The notes beneath the pieces are model-generated. The model did not search any database. It worked only from the letters and a program-made list of their open reading frames with translations, and was not told where the DNA came from. A DNA stretch of 64,000 nucleotides from Thermosynechococcus sp. HN-54 (GTDB lineage Bacteria; Cyanobacteriota; Cyanobacteriia; Thermosynechococcales; Thermosynechococcaceae). Location of the stretch: assembly GCF_023650955.1 (NCBI RefSeq), contig NZ_CP098039.1:1612001-1676000 (forward strand), given 5' to 3'. Positions 1 through 9,800 of this stretch are shown in pieces. Numbering within the stretch: the first letter of the stretch is position 1; each line of letters starts with the position of its first letter. The position numbers and the translations under genes are program-made.

Positions 1-714
1 CTCTGCTTGGGCACGCAACACCACCACTTTTTGTTCCGCTTCGGCTGCGAGAATAGCTGCTTTTTGTTCCGCTTCAGCGGCTAGCACTTGGGCTTCCGCT
101 TTACCCCGAGCAGAGTTAATGGCCGCTTCCCGCTCCCCTTCAGAGGTGAGAATCGCAGCCCGTTTTTTGCGCTCAGCGGACATTTGCAGTTCCATCGAGT
201 CCTGAACAGCCTTCGAGGGGGCAATATCCCGCAGCTCCACACGGGTTACCTTCACGCCCCATGGATCTGTGGCAATATCGAGATCCCGCAGGAGATTCTC
301 ATTCACCTGAGTACGAGCGGTAAAGGTTTCATCCAGTTCCAGCTTCCCCATTTCCGCCCGAATTTGCGTTTGCACCAAATTCACCATCGCCATCTTCAGG
401 TTTTCCACCTTATAGTAGGCGCGCTCCATATCAATAATCCGCCAATAAACGACGGCATCCACCGTAATCGTCACATTGTCGCGGGTAATACACTGCTGCG
501 GCGGAATATCCAAGACCTTTTCGCGAATCGTTTCCTCAAAGACCACACGGTCAAGGACTGGCACTGTAAAGTTTAACCCTGGTTCCAAGCGACGGCTATA
601 GCTGCCCAAGCGCTCCACCAAGGCCATATTGCCCTGATTGACGATCCGCACGGAGTTGGCAACACCCCAGCCCCCAAACCCCAATAGCAATAGCAGGCCA
701 AAGAGTTCACCCAT
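1..714 (-). CDS. SPFH/Band 7 (stomatin-like) membrane protein, 3' end outside window
   Basis: The 238 visible residues begin with ATG at 714 and continue past the window edge, so the C-terminus is missing. Residues 3-20 are one hydrophobic anchor (run of Leu/Gly), followed by a prohibitin-homology domain with the typical phrases [17 protein letters not shown] and [16 protein letters not shown]. The visible end turns into Ala/Glu/Gln-rich repeats typical of the coiled coil that drives SPFH ring assembly. The family forms large oligomers on the membrane and often works with NfeD proteins or FtsH proteases; the only NfeD gene here lies 45 kb away. Its divergent upstream region holds a TGAAAA-GGGC-TGTA motif pointing toward this gene. 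Confidence 0.9.
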   Translation of the reverse strand, partial: MGELFGLLLLLGFGGWGVANSVRIVNQGNMALVERLGSYSRRLEPGLNFTVPVLDRVVFEETIREKVLDIPPQQCITRDNVTITVDAVVYWRIIDMERAYYKVENLKMAMVNLVQTQIRAEMGKLELDETFTARTQVNENLLRDLDIATDPWGVKVTRVELRDIAPSKAVQDSMELQMSAERKKRAAILTSEGEREAAINSARGKAEAQVLAAEAEQKAAILAAEAEQKVVVLRAQAE

Positions 715-828
715 AATTTCCGTTCCCAAACCAATTCACTACTACTCTAGTGGCTCGCAGCCTGAGCGTTATGCCCACCCGCAGTGAATTCATAATCTGT
801 TACCCATTCCCCTAGGGGTGCGTTGCTG

Positions 829-854
829 GTTACAGTACGATACAGCCCTTTTCA
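829..854 (-). promoter_or_regulatory. Three-half-site copy of TGAAAA-GGGC-TGTA motif
   Basis: On the minus strand the site reads TGAAAA, GGGC, TGTATC, GTAC, TGTAAC: three TG-starting half-sites exactly 10 bp apart. It lies 115 bp upstream of the SPFH gene start in the divergent gap 715-893. Similar sites occur at 10814, 10888, 58855 and 58943. The arrangement resembles the HLR1 element bound by RpaB (TGTAAM half-sites, 10-bp period), but the fixed GGGC spacer is not part of that consensus. Function is inferred only. Confidence 0.4.
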
Positions 855-893
855 GCAGATTAAGAAATACAGCAAAACCTTACACTGTAAAAA

Positions 894-2300
894 ATGGTTT
901 ATCTTCTTATTGATCTGGATAACAAACTACTGAGAACGGATGTTCTTCTAGAATTAACTTTTTTGTTTTTTAGTGGGCCTCTAATTCAATTATTCAAAAC
1001 AAGAAGCTTTAATCATGCCCAGATCAAAAGAAAATTAGCTACCTTTACTGACTTAGACGTTACCACATTACCCTACAACTCAGAAGTTATTCAGTATATC
1101 CAAGATTGGAAAGCAAAGGGGGGTAAGGTTGCCCTCGTTACTACCACTGATCAGCTCATTGCTGAGAAGATTGCTGCCCATTTAGGGCTTTTTGATGAGG
1201 TTTATGGGTCTGATGGCCAGCTTAATTTGAAGGGAGTGCGTAAGGCAAGGTTTATCGTAGAGCGTTTTGGTGAGAAGAATTTTATCTATATGGGAGATTC
1301 TGAGGCTGATTTACCTGTCTGGGCAGTTGCGGCCAAAGCAATTACGGTCAATGCGTCTCCTCGGCTGCGCAAAAAAGTCGAGCAAATCAACCCCAATGTG
1401 GAACATCTAGGCAGCACAAAACGGAGCATTAAGCCTTACTTAAAAGAAATTCGCCCCTATCAGTGGGTAAAAAATGTTTTGGTCTTTGTGCCTATGCTCG
1501 CGGGGCATCAGTTTAATTTGCCCACCTTTGGGATTTCGCTGGTGGCAGCGGTTGCTTTTAGTTTGACGGCGTCCAGTGTCTATGTCTTAAATGATCTTTT
1601 GGACTTGCACGCCGATCGCGCCCATCCCCGCAAGCGTTATCGTCCCTTTGCTGCTGGGGATCTTCCCCTCTTCCATGGAATCTGGATGATTTTAGTCCTC
1701 TTAGGACTGGGGATGGCGATCGCCACAACGATTCATTTACCCTTTCTTGGGATTCTACTGCTCTATTATGGTCTCACGACTGCCTACTCCTTTTACCTAA
1801 AGCGGCGGATTATTATTGACATTTGCACGCTGGCTGGCCTTTACACGATTCGTATCTTTGCGGGTGCGGTTGCCACAGGGATTGCCCTCAGTGTGTGGCT
1901 GTTGGCCTTCTCAATGTTTTTCTTCTTTTGTCTGGCAACGGTCAAGCGGCAAGCAGAACTGGTGGATCATCGCGATCGCAAACAGCTTAGAGCTAGTGGT
2001 CGGGGCTATCATATTGACGATTTACCTGTGCTCACAATGATGGCAATTGGGGCAGGGTATGTCTCTATTCTTGTCCTAGCCCTTTACATTAATTCTCCCC
2101 AAGTCCAGCTTCTTTACACAAGGCCACAGGTGCTCTGGGGCATTTGCTGTGTGCTTCTATACTGGATTACCCGAACTATCATGCTGGCCCATCGAGGTTT
2201 GATGCACTATGATCCAATCGTTTATGCAATTAAAGATCGACAAAGTCAAATCTGTTTCTTGATTTGTCTAGTTTGCTTTATTTTAGGTGGGATTTTATGA
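894..2300 (+). CDS. HAD-like domain fused to UbiA prenyltransferase (decaprenyl-phosphate phosphoribosyltransferase-like)
   Basis: 468 aa. Residues 1 to about 175 are a HAD-type phosphatase domain: motif I D7-L-D9 followed by N-K instead of the usual G-T, motif II around VTTTD, motif IV GDSEAD at 134-139. Residues from about 180 are a UbiA membrane prenyltransferase with the metal-binding NDLLD at 233-237, D241, and a second loop YSFYLKRRIIIDI. The phrase IRPYQWVKNVLVF is typical of the DPPR-synthase branch, which joins phosphoribosyl diphosphate to a polyprenyl phosphate. The next three genes are GtrA-, DprE1- and DprE2-like, which supports that reading. The HAD domain could remove the 5-phosphate of the product (inference). 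The first kilobase is AT-richer than its neighbours, which may indicate transfer. Confidence 0.85.
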   Translation: MVYLLIDLDNKLLRTDVLLELTFLFFSGPLIQLFKTRSFNHAQIKRKLATFTDLDVTTLPYNSEVIQYIQDWKAKGGKVALVTTTDQLIAEKIAAHLGLFDEVYGSDGQLNLKGVRKARFIVERFGEKNFIYMGDSEADLPVWAVAAKAITVNASPRLRKKVEQINPNVEHLGSTKRSIKPYLKEIRPYQWVKNVLVFVPMLAGHQFNLPTFGISLVAAVAFSLTASSVYVLNDLLDLHADRAHPRKRYRPFAAGDLPLFHGIWMILVLLGLGMAIATTIHLPFLGILLLYYGLTTAYSFYLKRRIIIDICTLAGLYTIRIFAGAVATGIALSVWLLAFSMFFFFCLATVKRQAELVDHRDRKQLRASGRGYHIDDLPVLTMMAIGAGYVSILVLALYINSPQVQLLYTRPQVLWGICCVLLYWITRTIMLAHRGLMHYDPIVYAIKDRQSQICFLICLVCFILGGIL

Positions 2301-2704
2301 CGTTACAAACCCTCATTCTTCGCTATGCGGCTTTTGCCGCTATTGCCACCTTTATGAATCTATTTTCTCAAAGAGTGATATTACTGATTGATAATCGCTT
2401 GCCTTACCTTATTGCTGCCGTTGCAGTCGGTACACTGGTGGGTTTAGTGGTGAAATATTATCTAGATAAACGCTGGATCTTTTTTGATCATAGAAAAGGC
2501 ATTTATCACGATAGTCGTCAATTTAGTCTCTATGCTTCGATGGGGATTTTCACAACTGCCATCTTTTGGGGATTTGAAACCGTCTTTTGGTTACTTTGGC
2601 AAAGCCATTTCATGCGAGAACTTGGGGCAATCATTGGTTTAACGATTGGCTATGTTGTCAAGTATCACCTAGATAAGCGATATGTCTTCTCCCATCACTC
2701 ATAG
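2297..2704 (+). CDS. GtrA-family small membrane protein
   Basis: 135 aa, four hydrophobic segments. The ATG at 2297 overlaps the stop of the upstream gene (ATGA) and follows AGGTGGG, so I prefer it to an upstream in-frame start at 2264. The protein is an internal duplication: VKYYLDKRWIFF near the middle is mirrored by VKYHLDKRYVFS at the end, a hallmark of GtrA proteins. The family moves or helps present polyprenyl-phosphate sugars across the membrane; in mycobacteria the GtrA protein Rv3789 sits beside dprE1 and dprE2, as here. A role with polyprenyl-phosphate pentose is therefore likely but inferred. Confidence 0.85.
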   Translation: MTLQTLILRYAAFAAIATFMNLFSQRVILLIDNRLPYLIAAVAVGTLVGLVVKYYLDKRWIFFDHRKGIYHDSRQFSLYASMGIFTTAIFWGFETVFWLLWQSHFMRELGAIIGLTIGYVVKYHLDKRYVFSHHS

Positions 2705-4040
2705 GGGCTATCTACAACAGCTCTGCGGCTGGGGACGTTATCCTGTACAGCCCTGTCATGTGTATTGCCCGCGCTCAGAATCCGAAATTCTCCAGCTGCT
2801 CAACAGCGGTTTGCCGCTCATTGCCCGCGGTAATGGCCGTGCCTATGGGGATAGCGCCCTCAATGGGAAAGCAACACTGCAAATGCGTCACTTCAACCGC
2901 CTCTTAGGATTTAATCCGCAAACCGGTCAATTAATTGCTGAGGCAGGGGTTCTGTTGGCAGACATTCTGGAGCTTTTCGTGCCGCGTGGTTGGTTTCCCT
3001 TGATTACCCCCGGTACGAAGTTTGTAACAGTGGGGGGCATGATTGCGGCTGATGTCCATGGTAAGAATCACCACAAAGAAGGAAGTTTTGTTCAGAGCTT
3101 GGACTGGTTGGATCTCCTAACCACGGGGGGTCAAATCCATCGCTGCTCCCCTTCCGAAAATCGGGATTTATTTTACTGGACGGTGGGGGGCATGGGTCTG
3201 ACAGGGGTGATCCTCAGGGCAGCCTTTCGATTACGCCCCATTGAAACCGCTTGGATTCGCCAAACCACCCGTATCGCCAAGAATTTAGACGAGGTCATTA
3301 ATCTCTTTGAAGCTGCTCAGGACGTGACCTACTCCGTGGCTTGGATTGATTGTCTGGCGGTTGGTTCGCAGTTAGGGCGGTCTGTGGTCATGCTAGGGGA
3401 ACACGCGACACGGGAGGAGTTGCCAGCCAAATATCGCCAAAGGCCACGGCGGACTCCGCGACGCCGCAAACTCTCGATTCCCGTGGATTTTCCCAATGGT
3501 GCCTTGAATGCATTGACCGTGCGTGCCTTTAATCAACTGTATTTTCTAAATCAGCAACGCAAAGCTGGGCAGTCCTTTGTTGATTGGGATACTTTCTTCT
3601 ATCCCCTTGATAGTCTGTTGGGATGGAATCGCATCTATGGGCGGCGCGGCTTTGTCCAGTTCCAATGCGTCTTGCCCTTGAGGACTGCCCGCGAAGGCCT
3701 GTCTGAGTTACTGCATTGCACGTCAGCGGCTGGGGCGGGGTCATTTCTGGCGGTCTTGAAACAGCTAGGGGATCAACAGGGCTATTTTTCCTTCCCGATG
3801 GCGGGCTATACCTTAGCCCTTGACTTTCCTGTGTCTCAGCGCACCTTCAAAGTTTTAGATCAACTGGAGGAAATCACCCTGCATTATGGGGGTCGGTTTT
3901 ACCTCGCCAAGGATAGCCATTTAACGCCGATGTGCTTACGCAAGTCCGATTCTCGGGTCGAGAGGTTTGTGCAAGTCAGGAACGCTCATCAGTGGAATGT
4001 CCACTTTGCTTCAGAACAGTCGAAGAGGCTAAATTTATGA
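2682..4040 (+). CDS. FAD-binding oxidase, DprE1-like (polyprenylphosphoryl-ribose 2'-oxidase)
   Basis: 452 aa, overlapping the GtrA gene by 23 bp. It has a vanillyl-alcohol-oxidase-type FAD domain: GRAYGDSAL at 52-60 for the pyrophosphate, PGTKFVTVGGMIAADVHGKNHH at about 110-131, and near the end GGRFYLAKDSH with K410 at the place of the DprE1 active-site lysine. DprE1 oxidises the ribose 2'-OH of decaprenylphosphoryl ribose to a keto intermediate that DprE2 reduces to arabinose. The neighbouring SDR gene makes this pairing convincing. Other FAD-linked sugar oxidases (alditol oxidase type) are the alternative, but gene order argues against them. Confidence 0.88.
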   Translation: MSSPITHRGYLQQLCGWGRYPVQPCHVYCPRSESEILQLLNSGLPLIARGNGRAYGDSALNGKATLQMRHFNRLLGFNPQTGQLIAEAGVLLADILELFVPRGWFPLITPGTKFVTVGGMIAADVHGKNHHKEGSFVQSLDWLDLLTTGGQIHRCSPSENRDLFYWTVGGMGLTGVILRAAFRLRPIETAWIRQTTRIAKNLDEVINLFEAAQDVTYSVAWIDCLAVGSQLGRSVVMLGEHATREELPAKYRQRPRRTPRRRKLSIPVDFPNGALNALTVRAFNQLYFLNQQRKAGQSFVDWDTFFYPLDSLLGWNRIYGRRGFVQFQCVLPLRTAREGLSELLHCTSAAGAGSFLAVLKQLGDQQGYFSFPMAGYTLALDFPVSQRTFKVLDQLEEITLHYGGRFYLAKDSHLTPMCLRKSDSRVERFVQVRNAHQWNVHFASEQSKRLNL

Positions 4041-4771
4041 CGGCTCCTGTGCTGATTTTGGGGGCAACTTCCGATATGGGGCGGGCGATCGCCCACCGCT
4101 TTGCGGCTCAGGGCTATCCAATTCAATTGGCGGCACGGCAGGTCAGTCGCCTAGAGGCAGATAAAGCGGATTTGCAAATCCGCTACGGTGTGGCCGTCAG
4201 TCTCCATGAATTTGATGTCTTGGCAGTGGAGACCCATGCAAGTTTTATCCAAGAACTCCCTGAGCAACCGGCGATTGTGATCTGCGTTGTCGGCTTCATG
4301 CCAGACCAAAAAGCCTGTGAGCAGGATTTGTCCCTTGCCCTTGAAGTGATGCGCACGAATTATGAAGGCCCAGCGGTCATTTTGAGTCTGTTTGCCAATG
4401 TATTTGAGCAACGGGGGTTTGGGACGTTGGTGGGGATTTCCTCTGTGGCTGGGGAACGGGGGCGGGCGAGTAATTACTTCTATGGCTCCGCCAAGGCGGG
4501 GTTCACAGCATTTTTGTCGGGGTTGCGGCATCGCCTTGCCCAATCGGGGGTGCAGACCTTAACGGTTTTGCCGGGCTATGTCCATACACGGATGACTGAA
4601 GGCATGAAGTTGCCCCCCCTACTCACTGCCCAGCCACAGGAAGTGGCCAATGCTATCTTCTCAGCGATAGAAAAAAAGAAAGACGTGATCTACGTGCGAC
4701 CCATTTGGCGCTGGATCATGGTGGTGATTCGTTGGCTTCCTGAACCCTTGTTTAAGCGACTGTCTCTGTGA
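4037..4771 (+). CDS. Short-chain dehydrogenase, DprE2-like (2-keto-pentofuranose reductase)
   Basis: 244 aa. ATG at 4037 overlaps the DprE1-like stop as ATGA and has GAAGAGG upstream; a longer reading from 3932 lies inside the preceding gene. The nucleotide-binding turn is LGATSDMG at 8-15, and the catalytic set is seen in GISSVAGERG and YFYGSAKAG (Tyr-x-x-x-Lys). The C-terminus ends in a basic, hydrophobic tail (WRWIMVVIRWLP) that could rest on the membrane. Coupled to the DprE1-like gene, it would complete ribose-to-arabinose epimerisation on a lipid carrier using NAD(P)H. The specific substrate is inferred from the neighbourhood. Confidence 0.88.
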   Translation: MTAPVLILGATSDMGRAIAHRFAAQGYPIQLAARQVSRLEADKADLQIRYGVAVSLHEFDVLAVETHASFIQELPEQPAIVICVVGFMPDQKACEQDLSLALEVMRTNYEGPAVILSLFANVFEQRGFGTLVGISSVAGERGRASNYFYGSAKAGFTAFLSGLRHRLAQSGVQTLTVLPGYVHTRMTEGMKLPPLLTAQPQEVANAIFSAIEKKKDVIYVRPIWRWIMVVIRWLPEPLFKRLSL

Positions 4772-4778
4772 ACTGCCC

Positions 4779-5555
4779 ATGACTCGTTGGATTACCCTGC
4801 TGACCGATTTTGGCCATCAGGATGTGTACGTGGGGGTGATGAAGGGGGTCATCTTAAGTATCCATCCCCAAGCTCAGATGATTGATCTATGCCATGAAAT
4901 TCCAGCCCAGGATTGCCGCACGGCCAGTTTTCAGCTACTGCAAGCGGTGCCCTATTTTCCTCCAGAAACGGTGCATTTGGTGGTGGTGGATCCGGGGGTG
5001 GGAACCAGTCGGCGAGCGATCGCCCTCGATCTCGGCAGTGGGTATTGCATTGGTCCAGATAATGGGGTCTTTACCCACGTGTGCGATCGCTATCCCCCCC
5101 GGCGAGTGGTTGAACTCACCCAGCCGCAGTTTTGGCGTACCCCCAACCCCAGTGCCACCTTCCATGGGCGGGATATTTTTGCCCCTGTGGCTGCCCATAT
5201 AGCGGCAGGAACAGATCTCGCGCGCCTTGGCTCTGCCATTGACCCAGACAGTTTGGTGCGGTTGCCCCATCTCACCTATGAGATCACGCCCCAAGGCGTC
5301 CAAGGCTGGATTCAAGCCATTGATCACTTTGGCAATGTGGTCACCACTCTCCCTGCGGCTCTTTTAGTCAAGGGCTACCAGCAGATCCAGATTCAGGGGC
5401 AGCAGATTCCCCTTGTGCAAACCTATGGCGAGGCTCCCCCCCAGCACCTAATTGCCTTGGTCGGCAGTCATGGGTTTATTGAGCTAGCGGTGAATGGCGG
5501 CAGTGCTCAGTCGGTCTTAGGCTGCCAGAATGGCGATGCCCTGTGGCTAGTTTGA
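4779..5555 (+). CDS. SAM hydroxide adenosyltransferase (DUF62 / SAM-hydrolase family)
   Basis: 258 aa, seven bases after the DprE2-like gene. It opens with the family signature ITLLTDFGHQDVYVGVMKG and carries VVDPGVGT, GPDNGVF and the FHGRDIF motif of the adenosyl-binding site. Members split S-adenosylmethionine into adenosine and methionine by attack of hydroxide; related enzymes are fluorinases and chlorinases, but these carry extra loop residues I do not see. The gene runs with the envelope cluster but has no obvious functional link to it. It ends 9 bp inside the 3' end of the convergent vWA gene. Confidence 0.88.
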   Translation: MTRWITLLTDFGHQDVYVGVMKGVILSIHPQAQMIDLCHEIPAQDCRTASFQLLQAVPYFPPETVHLVVVDPGVGTSRRAIALDLGSGYCIGPDNGVFTHVCDRYPPRRVVELTQPQFWRTPNPSATFHGRDIFAPVAAHIAAGTDLARLGSAIDPDSLVRLPHLTYEITPQGVQGWIQAIDHFGNVVTTLPAALLVKGYQQIQIQGQQIPLVQTYGEAPPQHLIALVGSHGFIELAVNGGSAQSVLGCQNGDALWLV

Positions 5556-6812
5556 GGGGGGATTGCTCAGGACGGTTTTTGAGGCAATGCGGGTGCGCTT
5601 GAGGGTGGATTCACTGAGGGTAGATTGTTGTTGTAGCTCTTGGGCTGAGGCTTCAAGGACTTTTGCCGCTTCCGTGTCCCCCATTTGCAGAGCCGTTTTG
5701 GCGGCACTCTGAAGAAAGGTGGCCGCGCCCACAGTGTCTCCCGCTTGCAGTTTCGTTTCCGCCAACTTGGTCTTGCGGTATTTTTCGAGGGTGAGAATGC
5801 TCTGCTGCACTTCTGGATCCACTTGGGGGATGTGGTCAGGTTCTGCCGTGAGGGTGAGGGGAATTTTTTCAGAGAAAAGACCCGTGGTCTGCTGCACGGG
5901 GTCATCATAGCGGACTTGCACAAAGCCAATCAGGTGAGACCCCGGCGGTAAGGGTTGGGTACTGAGGGTGATTAGGAGTGTCCGTTTGATGGTGGCAGAG
6001 ACATCGCCAACGCGAATCACATACTCATGGGGGCTGGGGCTTTCGTAGGTGAGTTCAATCGTATCGGGAGCCACTTGGTTCACTGGCTTGAAGTTTCCCA
6101 GTTGAGCGGCTTCACTAAGGGTGAGCAGGACATGGGCATTGGTGTAGTCCACCGTGCTGATGTGGCTAAAGAGGGATTGAAAACAGGCGATCGCCTGCTC
6201 CGCATATTCAATAAAGACTAAACGTCCAGCCGCAGCATCGGCAATTTGTTCAAGGACATCCTGATTCCAGTGGATGCCAAACCCCAAGGTATTAAAGGTG
6301 ATGTTATACTCCGCCGCCAGCTTGGCCAGTTCAAGGCAGCGTTGATTATCGCCATGTTCATTCTCGCCATCGGTGAGCAAAAAAGCTTGGGAGATGGTTC
6401 CCTGTTTAGCTTTGGCCAACTCTGTCAGGGCCAGTTTCATCCCTAGATCAATGGCGGTGCCGCCACTCGGCTCAAGGGTTGCAATTTGCGCTTTGATTGC
6501 AGCTTTGTTCTCGACAAATTGATTGGGCACTAGCACCTGAGCTTTGTGATCAAAGGCGACAACACTCAGGCGATCCGTCGGCAGTAACCGATCCACCAAG
6601 GACTGCGCAGCTCGTTTCACCGTTTCCAAAGGTTGCCCGGCCATTGAGCCACTGTGATCCAAAATCAAGCAGAGATTGAGGGGAGCGCGCTGTTGTTGTT
6701 GCCGCTGTGCCGTTAACGTCAGTTCGAGTTGGCGTTGTGTCCCTTGGCCTGCACTGACAATGGGATCGCTAAGTTTGGCAATGAGTTCAACCGTCATGAG
6801 GGCAAAGTGCAA
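5547..6812 (-). CDS. von Willebrand factor A domain protein
   Basis: 421 aa. A vWA domain fills residues of about 45-220 with a complete MIDAS metal site: LDHSGSMAG (D-x-S-x-S), the Thr in SGGTAID, and the Asp in LTDGENEHG. The C-terminal half (about 330-421) is Ala/Gln/Glu-rich and helical, with LQAGDTVGAATFLQSAAKTA-type repeats resembling tetratricopeptide helices. No signal peptide or membrane segment is seen, so it is probably cytoplasmic and works as a protein-interaction module. Cyanobacteria carry several such proteins of unknown target. It is convergent with the SAM-hydrolase gene. Confidence 0.85.
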   Translation of the reverse strand: MHFALMTVELIAKLSDPIVSAGQGTQRQLELTLTAQRQQQQRAPLNLCLILDHSGSMAGQPLETVKRAAQSLVDRLLPTDRLSVVAFDHKAQVLVPNQFVENKAAIKAQIATLEPSGGTAIDLGMKLALTELAKAKQGTISQAFLLTDGENEHGDNQRCLELAKLAAEYNITFNTLGFGIHWNQDVLEQIADAAAGRLVFIEYAEQAIACFQSLFSHISTVDYTNAHVLLTLSEAAQLGNFKPVNQVAPDTIELTYESPSPHEYVIRVGDVSATIKRTLLITLSTQPLPPGSHLIGFVQVRYDDPVQQTTGLFSEKIPLTLTAEPDHIPQVDPEVQQSILTLEKYRKTKLAETKLQAGDTVGAATFLQSAAKTALQMGDTEAAKVLEASAQELQQQSTLSESTLKRTRIASKTVLSNPPSN

Positions 6813-6867
6813 AGTGTGCTGTTGCTGACCCTACTCTATCATTTTGCCGAAAATGACTCCGACGGTT

Positions 6868-9800
6868 TTAAGTAATGATGTTCAGTTGCGAAGCTCCCGC
6901 TACTTTGGTGACTTCAATGCGGGTTTGAAAGGCTTCTTTGAGGGCAGGCACATGGGTAATGGCCAAAATGCAGTGAAATTCGGGGGCGATCGCGTTCAGG
7001 GCGGCAATCAGCCGTTCACAGCCCTGGGCATCTTGGGTACCGAATCCCTCATCAATAATGAGAAACTGGACATCACTCCCCGATCGCTGCGCCAACAGTC
7101 GCGCCAAGGCTAAGCGCAACGCAAAGTTGATCCGAAAGGCTTCACCGCCAGAATAACTTTCATAGGGGCGAGTCCCTTGGCAATCGGCAATGAGAATATC
7201 GAGGGTTTCAATGGGCTTGGTGTCTGTTCCACTGCGACGCCGACTGCGCTGGGTAATGAATTGGACATGGAGTTGATGGTTACTCAGGCGGCCTAGGATA
7301 TGGTTGGTTTCTGCCTCCAGATGGGGCAAGACGGTTTCAATGAGCATGGCGGGAATGCCATTTTTGCCCATCGCTTGGGCTAGCTCGCAGTAGAGACGGT
7401 ATTGATGGCGAAGGTGAGCAAGGGTTTGTTGTCCCTCTTTGTATTCCTGACCCAAGCGCTGGAGATGCTCCAATTCGGCGGTGAGTTTACCGTGGTGGGC
7501 TAGGTTGGTCTCTAGGCTCTGCTGTTGTGTGAGGAGTTCCTGTTGACGTTGGTTGAGATCGGCGGCAAGGCGGTTAGCGGTGCGAGCGGTTTCCTCGAGG
7601 GTGGCGAGTTTTTGGCTGAGGGTTTGCAGTTGCTCCTGTTGTTGCCGCAGCGTTTCCTCAAGGTGCTGGAGATCTTGGCGGAGTTGAGGCTGGCGAGATC
7701 GCCCCCGTTGCAGGGTCTGATAGGCCTCATAGTCCGGTTCTAATGCAGCCAGTTGAGCCTGAATTTGGGCATGGCGGTCAGGATCGTAAGCTAAGGCGGC
7801 CAACTGCTGATCAATGGTTGCAAGGGTCTGAGCAAGGGGGGAAGTGGTTTCGAGGGCGTTGAGGTGTCGTTGGAGATTCTCCTGTTGTGCCATCAGCGTA
7901 GGCAATTGCTCTTGGATTTGGCAATACTGCCGTTGGGCTTGGCGGAGTTCCTGTTCCTTGGTTTCGGCCCAGCGCCATTTTTCCACTTGCCCGCGGGCGA
8001 TCGCCAGATTTTTCTCGTCGTAGTTCAGGCGTGCTAGTTCGGCCTCAATGGCTTGCAATTCCCCTAGGGTCTCTCGATGGCCGTTTGCAAGCCGCCGCTC
8101 AATCTGCTGAATTTCTGCGGCCAAGCGATCCAGTTGGGGTTCTAAATCTTGGGTACTCTGGAGTTGCTGCTGGAGTTGCCCCCGTTGCTCAAACAGTTGC
8201 GTCAGTTGTGAGATTTCGTAGCCAACGGTGAGATATTCCCGTCGCAGAACTTGAATTTCCCGCTCCGTAACCGCCAATTGCTCGCGAATCACCCACAACT
8301 GATTCAGCAGTTCCTCTTTTTCAGCGGCATTGCGACGCAGGACGGTCTGATGGTGCTCGGCATCGAGGGGACGTTGACACAGGGGACAAATGGCTCCTGG
8401 CTGATTCAGTAACTCCAAGTGTTGCTCCAGTTGGTTGATTTGCCGCTCATACTCCCGCTGGCGGGCTTGCAGTTGTTCGAGGAAGCGGCGGCGCTCCAGT
8501 CCCTTGTCCCGCACATGGTCTTGATAGACGCGCTGTTTTTCAAGGGTTTCAATCTGGGCGGTAATCAGTATCACCGCCTCTTGGAGAGCGGGTTGCCGTT
8601 CTACCTGTTGGTGGAGATGCTGCCACAACTGCCGCAATTCATCGTGCCGGCTGCGGAGGCGTTCCTCCTGCTGTTGCCGTTCCAGTTCGAGGCGCTGTTT
8701 GGCTTGCAGGAGGGGAAAGACCCGTTGTTGAAGTTCCTCTTGGGCTTGGAGGTGAGCACGCGCTCGTTGTAACTGTTCAAAGGCTGCCACAATCTGATGT
8801 TCTTGGTTGAGGAGCTTTGCCAACTGCTGGCATTGTTCTTGGAGAAATTGCTGCTGGCTTTCCAATCCATGCAGGGCACGCAAGAGGTCTTGGCGCTGCT
8901 GCTCAAGGCTCTGTTGGTGGCGATCGCGCTCTTGGCGCAGACGCTGATATTCACCAAAACACTGCTGTAATTGGGCTTCGGCGGTTTTGAGGCGCTGCCA
9001 TTGGCTGACGGCGGCTTCTAAAAGTGGGGCACGGGCTTCCAAGTCCTGAATGGCGGCCTGTTCTTGGCGGAGGGTTCGGCACTGCTGCTCTAGGCGGGCA
9101 ATCGTTGTTGCAAGGGTGTCTCGCTGCTGTTGCAGGTGTTCATAGTCCCGCTGTTGCAGTTGATGGATGTGGTAGGCAGCCTGTTGCTCTTGGAGCCGTC
9201 GCTGACACTGCTCCACCTGCTGCCGTTGTTGTTGGATCTGCTGGCTCACCGCTGCCTGTTGGGCGCGCAAGTGTGGCTCTTGGGCCAGTTGATCCGCTAG
9301 GGTCTGGAGCCGTTGCTCAAGCATGCTGATTTGCGCTTTGTAATCACGGGCGCGATCGCGCGCCGCTTCCGCGAGGGTCTCGTATTGATCTAAGCCCAAA
9401 AGGCTGGCCAGCAGTTGCTTGCGCTCACTGGGGCGTTTGGCCATAAATTCATCGGCACGACCTTGGCGCAGATAGGCACTGTTGACGAAGGTGGCATAGT
9501 CAAGACGGAGAATTTGAGTGATTTTCTCTTGGGTTGCCCGTAGCGATCGCGCTGTTAGCGAGGTATAGCCTGCCGCCCTCTGAATCTGCAACTCCAAAAC
9601 CGTATGTTGCTCGCGGCGCCGCAATCGCACCACCCGATAGGTCTGCCCTTGGACACTGAACTCAAACGTCACTTGGGCTTCCATTTCGCCGTAGTAGATG
9701 ACATCATCCTCACGGCTTGCGCGGCTTTGCCCCCACAGTGCCCAGGCGATCGCCTCAAGGAGCGAGGACTTGCCCGCCCCATTGGCACCACAAATACAAG

